64,000 bases of DNA from NCBI GenBank assembly GCA_020634875.1, contig JACKAX010000003.1, positions 116,886-180,885 on the forward strand, in the 5' to 3' direction. The notes under the pieces were generated by a model. The model saw nothing but the letters and a program-made list of their open reading frames with translations, was not told the DNA's origin and ran no database searches. Origin of the DNA: Anaerolineales bacterium. GTDB taxonomy: Bacteria > Chloroflexota > Anaerolineae > Anaerolineales > JABWBV01. A program made the position numbers and the translations under genes. The first letter of the stretch is position 1, and every line of letters begins with the position of its first letter. Positions 61,025 through 64,000 of the stretch are shown piece after piece.

Positions 61025-61906
61025 ATGGAAGATAGTCAGACCCCACGCGCACGATCACACCCTCGCTCAATCACCAAATTCCTCGGCTGGAACCGCGCCA
61101 GTTACACGTTGATGAGCATGTTTGTGCTCATATTATTCTTGCTCGGCTATGTCTGGTGGCCGTTGGCGGAAGAGTATTTGTCGTATATTCCTTGGGATGG
61201 GGAGTGGTGGCGATACATGGACTGGTTGCTGCTGGGTATTTTTTTGTTCATGTCGCTGATGATCATGGCGCACGCCAACTTGAAACAGGATGCAAAAATC
61301 GTTCTGGTCGGGATGATCGGCGGGCTAGTCATTGAAAGTTGGGGGACGCAAACGAACATCTGGCACTATTACACGAATGAACGTCCCCCATTGTGGATCA
61401 TCCCCGCGTGGCCGATTGCGAGCCTGACGATTGATCGGATAGTGCGCCTGGCGTTGCGGTATCCAGGTAGACAAGGTACACGGGTAAACAGGTATACAGG
61501 AAACCTGTCTACTTTGTCTACCTGGATACCTGTCTACTGGCTGACCTTCCTCCTCTACTTTGCTCTCTTCATCCCCTACGTCGCCCCAACCTTTGACAAA
61601 TCCTTTACCTGGATTGCGACGGGGTTGGTGATCTTTTTCATCCTCACGCCAACGGATTACCGGATGGCGACATTGACTTTCCTCGCAGGGTCCGCGTTGG
61701 GATATTTTTTGGAACGTTGGGGGACTACGCGGGAATGTTGGATCTATTACACGCTCGAAACGCCCCCCCTCTTCGCCGTGCTATCTCATGGAATGGCGGC
61801 GGTTGCCTTTTGGCGGGCCAGTTTATGGCTGGAATGGGTATGGGCAAAACTCACCGCCCTTTTCCCAGTCCGCGCACACCCCCTCCCCCTCGACACCGAT
61901 TCCTGA
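61025..61906 (+). CDS. Polytopic membrane protein with an in-frame repeat insertion, unknown function
   Basis: 293 residues and about eight membrane helices; Trp/Tyr-rich loops (TQTNIWHYYTNERPPLWIIPAWPIA, then TRECWIYYTLETPPLFAVLSHGMA) show two related halves. The position of Trp, Glu and the E/P-P-L motif suggests a carotenoid-biosynthesis/lycopene-cyclase-like membrane fold, but this is a weak impression. Residues about 147-168 (GRQGTRVNRYTGNLSTLSTW) come from a dispersed DNA repeat (61460-61528) in the loop between the halves. Confidence 0.7.
   Translation: MEDSQTPRARSHPRSITKFLGWNRASYTLMSMFVLILFLLGYVWWPLAEEYLSYIPWDGEWWRYMDWLLLGIFLFMSLMIMAHANLKQDAKIVLVGMIGGLVIESWGTQTNIWHYYTNERPPLWIIPAWPIASLTIDRIVRLALRYPGRQGTRVNRYTGNLSTLSTWIPVYWLTFLLYFALFIPYVAPTFDKSFTWIATGLVIFFILTPTDYRMATLTFLAGSALGYFLERWGTTRECWIYYTLETPPLFAVLSHGMAAVAFWRASLWLEWVWAKLTALFPVRAHPLPLDTDS
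61460..61528 (+). repeat. TAGACAAGGTACAC-family palindrome inside a coding sequence
   Basis: TATCCAGGTAGACAA (61460-61474) and TTGTCTACCTGGATA (61514-61528) are perfect 15-bp arms. The inside shares TAGACAAGGTACAC-nn-GTAAACAGGTA with the intergenic copy at 22525. Its length keeps the reading frame open. Confidence 0.88.
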
Positions 61907-61970
61907 TTCCCAATCCCTATTTCCTTCTTCCGAATTCCACCTCTCCTTTTCTTCCCTTCCCCCTCCCCCC

Positions 61971-62885
61971 ATGCCTACCAAGCGCGCCTTCCTCCTCCTC
62001 CTTCCTCTCCTCCTCGCCTGCCAAATTTTTACGCCTACCCCCGCACCACCTACGCCAACGCCAATTCCCCTCCATCTTTCCAACATCACCTTTGACGACC
62101 CGCTTACCCAAACCCGGATGTTGGCCCTTGACCGTTGTATGTCCAACCTCGCAACTAGCTCGGAGTGGCGGCACTTCCCCTACGAGAACATTGGTGCGTT
62201 CATCGAAGCCAAATGGTGTACGGGGTCACGCGCCGCGCCCGACTGCCAGATTACGGAAGGGAACCAAAACCAGCGGGACCAGCATGTGTTAAACCTCTAC
62301 ACGCTTCATTACGGGGATGATGTCACGAATGCATTCGGGCTGGGCTTATCTGCCCGGTGGGTTCCCCCGCAAACCGGCCCACAGACGGATTGGAGTGCGG
62401 CATTTTCCTTCTCCGAAGGGGGGCGCACGGTAGTTGGGGAAGGCTTTTCGTTGTCGTTCAAAGAATATGGTTCCGCATTAGAACCCCTCAACGAACTGAA
62501 TTTTGGGATGAGCAACGATTACAAAATCGGTGAAACCACCCTGACTTACCCCGCTCAACACCCCCAACGGGACGAACTCGCCCTATACATCGCCTCGCCC
62601 GAAAGTTTCCTGGCCAAGGGACAAAGTGTACTAAACGGCCTCTCCGAAACCGTGCAAGCCGCCCTCGACGCCCACACAATCATGACCTGCGATTATGGCC
62701 CTTACAACGGAGATGGCATCCCGCCCGCGTGCAATCCGCGCCCGATGACAGCGGATGAAGAACAAGTTGCCAGGGATGAGGCGACACAGTATTTTGCAAA
62801 CCAGCTAGCGGTGTTGGCGGCGAATTACGAGGCGATGTTTGCGGCATTGGAGGAGGCGTTTCCGTTTGAGACGTGTTGGAAGTGA
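61971..62885 (+). CDS. Putative lipoprotein, unknown function
   Basis: 304 residues from ATG 61971 (MPTKRAFLLLLPLLLAC); the frame is open further upstream but that part overlaps the previous gene. Lipobox LLAC, a Pro/Thr linker, then a soluble domain rich in aromatic and acidic residues, with six or more Cys (RCMSNL, KWCTGSRAAPDCQI, MTCDYGPYNGDGIPPACNP, FETCWK) that could form disulfides. No family recognised. No similar gene in the window. Confidence 0.75.
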   Translation: MPTKRAFLLLLPLLLACQIFTPTPAPPTPTPIPLHLSNITFDDPLTQTRMLALDRCMSNLATSSEWRHFPYENIGAFIEAKWCTGSRAAPDCQITEGNQNQRDQHVLNLYTLHYGDDVTNAFGLGLSARWVPPQTGPQTDWSAAFSFSEGGRTVVGEGFSLSFKEYGSALEPLNELNFGMSNDYKIGETTLTYPAQHPQRDELALYIASPESFLAKGQSVLNGLSETVQAALDAHTIMTCDYGPYNGDGIPPACNPRPMTADEEQVARDEATQYFANQLAVLAANYEAMFAALEEAFPFETCWK

Positions 62886-62935
62886 AAAATACTAGATGAG
62901 AGCATAAAATGCTTTATGGAGAAAGTCTCTGAAGT

Positions 62936-63322
62936 TTGTCTGTTTGCAAATATACAAAAATAATCAAAAAAACCGTTGTGCTCAAAAAAGTAGTCAAATG
63001 GATGGCGATGCGAACCAATCTCAATACCAGTGAAGCCCTGATGATGTTACAGGAACTTCATGAAGCCATTCTATACTTCAACACCGAAGGAACGCCCGTC
63101 AAACTTCCGGGGATTGGAACCTTCACCCCAAGCATTAATCGCACTGGAAAATTTAATATCAATCTACGCTCAGACGCCGCCCTTAAAAAGGGCATCAACA
63201 CGCCCGATGCATACACGGGTGAAGTTACCAACAAAAAGCACATCGGCTTGACCGACGACGAGTACAAGGCGATTTGGGATCAGGATCATCCCACTGACCT
63301 TTTGAACCTCACAAACTCATAA
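62936..63322 (+). CDS. HU/IHF-like DNA-binding protein
   Basis: 128 residues if started at TTG 62936; the conserved part begins at about residue 24 (MAMRTNLNTSEALMMLQELHEAIL), so an ATG near 63002 is also possible. VKLPGIGTFTPSINRTGKFNINLRSDAALKKGIN is the beta-arm region of HU-like proteins (PGFG-F--- --R-G form). It may bend or coat DNA. Start uncertain. Confidence 0.65.
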   Translation: MSVCKYTKIIKKTVVLKKVVKWMAMRTNLNTSEALMMLQELHEAILYFNTEGTPVKLPGIGTFTPSINRTGKFNINLRSDAALKKGINTPDAYTGEVTNKKHIGLTDDEYKAIWDQDHPTDLLNLTNS

Positions 63323-63337
63323 TTCGTTTCCTAAAAT

Positions 63338-63383
63338 TTGCTACTAGCAAACCATCAAATGGCTAGTAGCAATTTTTTTTTTG
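63338..63383 (+). terminator. Terminator after the HU-like gene
   Basis: TTGCTACTAGC (63338-63348) pairs with GCTAGTAGCAA (63362-63372), followed by ten T. Confidence 0.85.
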
Positions 63384-63416
63384 ATAGTAGCAAATGAAAA
63401 TTTGCTACTATCAAAT
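63381..63416. repeat. Perfect 16-bp palindrome next to the terminator
   Basis: TTTGATAGTAGCAAAT (63381-63396), GAAA loop, ATTTGCTACTATCAAA (63401-63416). It repeats the TTGCTACTA word of the neighbouring terminator, giving four copies in 80 bp. Confidence 0.8.
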
Positions 63417-63724
63417 TTTCGGCATCAAATAGCGGGGGGAAATGTGAACAAAACACCTCATCCACTTTGGCATATCGGCTTGTCTTGGGCTGCTTCTTGT
63501 ACCGTTGTCATAATGGACAAAAAGGCTGCACAAAAAGGGCGTCGAACTTACCCCAGTTCGGCGCGCTTTTTGTAGGGAATTATCACAGCTTTGTCACAGC
63601 CTTATCACAGCCCCTGTCACGCGCCCCCTCTATACTTCACAAAACGACAAAAATTTCCATTTCCACGAAGGACCCGAAGGAAAAACTTAGTGAACTTCGT
63701 GCCCTTTGTGGATCAACCTTCCCC
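63417..63724 (+). other. Gene-free region with an isolated terminator-like hairpin and a repeat
   Basis: ACAAAAAGGGCGTCGAACT (63530-63548) pairs, with one mismatch and one G-U, with 63555-63573. It stands free of any gene and could end a small RNA; TCATAAT near 63508 resembles a -10. CCACGAAGG..CTTTGTGG (63663-63712) is a loose copy of a repeat family. Confidence 0.4.
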
Positions 63725-64000
63725 ATGTCCATAGTCCTCGACCATATCACCAAACGCTACGACGGGCACCCCGTTGTCAACAACGTCTCGCTGGAAGTCG
63801 AAGATGGCGAGTTTTTCGTTCTGCTCGGTTCCAGTGGAAGCGGAAAAACAACCGTTCTCAACATGATTGCCGGGTTGACTGGGCTGGATCGGGGCCGGGT
63901 GTTATTGCACGGGCGCGATGTCACCGAACTGCCCACCCAACAACGCAAAGTCGGGTTCGTTTTCCAGAATTATGCGCTCTTCCAATACATGACCGTCGCC
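63725..64000 (+). CDS. ABC transporter ATP-binding protein, CysA/sulfate-type (partial)
   Basis: First 92 residues only; the gene runs off the window. Walker A LLGSSGSGKTTVLNMIAG, DVTELPTQQRKVGFVFQNYALFQYMTVA with the Q-loop Gln. The QNYALF-(R/Q)-(Y/H)-MTV form is common in sulfate, nitrate, spermidine and iron importers (CysA/PotA group). The substrate cannot be told without the rest. Confidence 0.85.
   Translation, partial: MSIVLDHITKRYDGHPVVNNVSLEVEDGEFFVLLGSSGSGKTTVLNMIAGLTGLDRGRVLLHGRDVTELPTQQRKVGFVFQNYALFQYMTVA

Overview
The window looks like chromosome of a heterotrophic Chloroflexota bacterium, probably of class Anaerolineae. The clues are a Ser/Thr kinase fused to a PD40 propeller, lipoproteins with Thr/Pro-rich linkers after the lipobox, a complete LIV-type importer, and many short palindromic repeats that have also entered coding sequence. 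This assignment is inference: no rRNA gene is present and no database was searched. No tRNA, rRNA or CRISPR array was seen.

Layout. 0-7.4 kb: end of a metal P-type ATPase, then on the minus strand a Ser/Thr kinase, a coiled-coil/zinc-ribbon protein and gyrB. 7.37-8.60 kb: an intact ISAs1-type insertion sequence with perfect ends and a 10-bp target duplication. 8.7-14.7 kb: livK-H-M-G-F with its own promoter; LivM carries a large N-terminal membrane extension. 14.8-19.8 kb: ornithine cyclodeaminase-like enzyme, sulfotransferase, ferredoxin-NADP reductase, a probable structured RNA and a SET-domain protein. 19.9-25.2 kb: SbcC-like ATPase, a HEAT-like gene frameshifted beside a repeat, GNAT, phytol/dolichol kinase-like protein and a Trypco1-like protein. 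25.2-28.0 kb: ppc with two in-frame repeat insertions. 28.1-31.95 kb: an AT-rich four-gene operon (unknown protein, QueC-like enzyme, XRE plus ImmA/IrrE-like protein lacking the catalytic Glu, PIN-like protein) behind a strong promoter with an operator-like palindrome. This is the best candidate for an undescribed defence or stress system. 32.0-36.7 kb: dnaK, mdh, citrate synthase. 36.7-41.6 kb: response regulator and histidine kinase, S33-type hydrolase, NatA-like ABC ATPase. 41.6-43.5 kb: an apparent insertion carrying a cyclic-di-GMP-I riboswitch that controls a secreted HAF-repeat protein; it separates the NatA-like ATPase from a NatB-like permease. 44.8-53.1 kb: a phosphate region with protoglobin-surE, a PhoB/PhoP-type regulator, a duplicated PstS, pstC-A-B and phoU. 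53.2-63.3 kb: arsC, YwiC-like, ankyrin, LysM-M23 peptidase, rho, NUDIX, LysM lipoprotein, several membrane or hypothetical proteins and an HU/IHF-like protein. The window ends inside a CysA-type ABC ATPase.

How the parts work together. Three promoters in the phosphate region (protoglobin-surE, the response regulator, pstS) share one architecture: TTAAC-like pentamers at an 11-bp period, the last ending exactly 10 bp before the -10 hexamer. That is the layout of a Pho box, and it places a heme protein and a nucleotidase in the predicted phosphate-starvation response together with high-affinity phosphate uptake. The same spacing sets the regulator's start at 46300 and makes its mRNA probably leaderless.

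Repeats shape the region. At least six families of short palindromes occur between genes, and some lie inside genes (ppc twice, sbcC, a membrane protein, the HEAT-like gene), mostly in frame.
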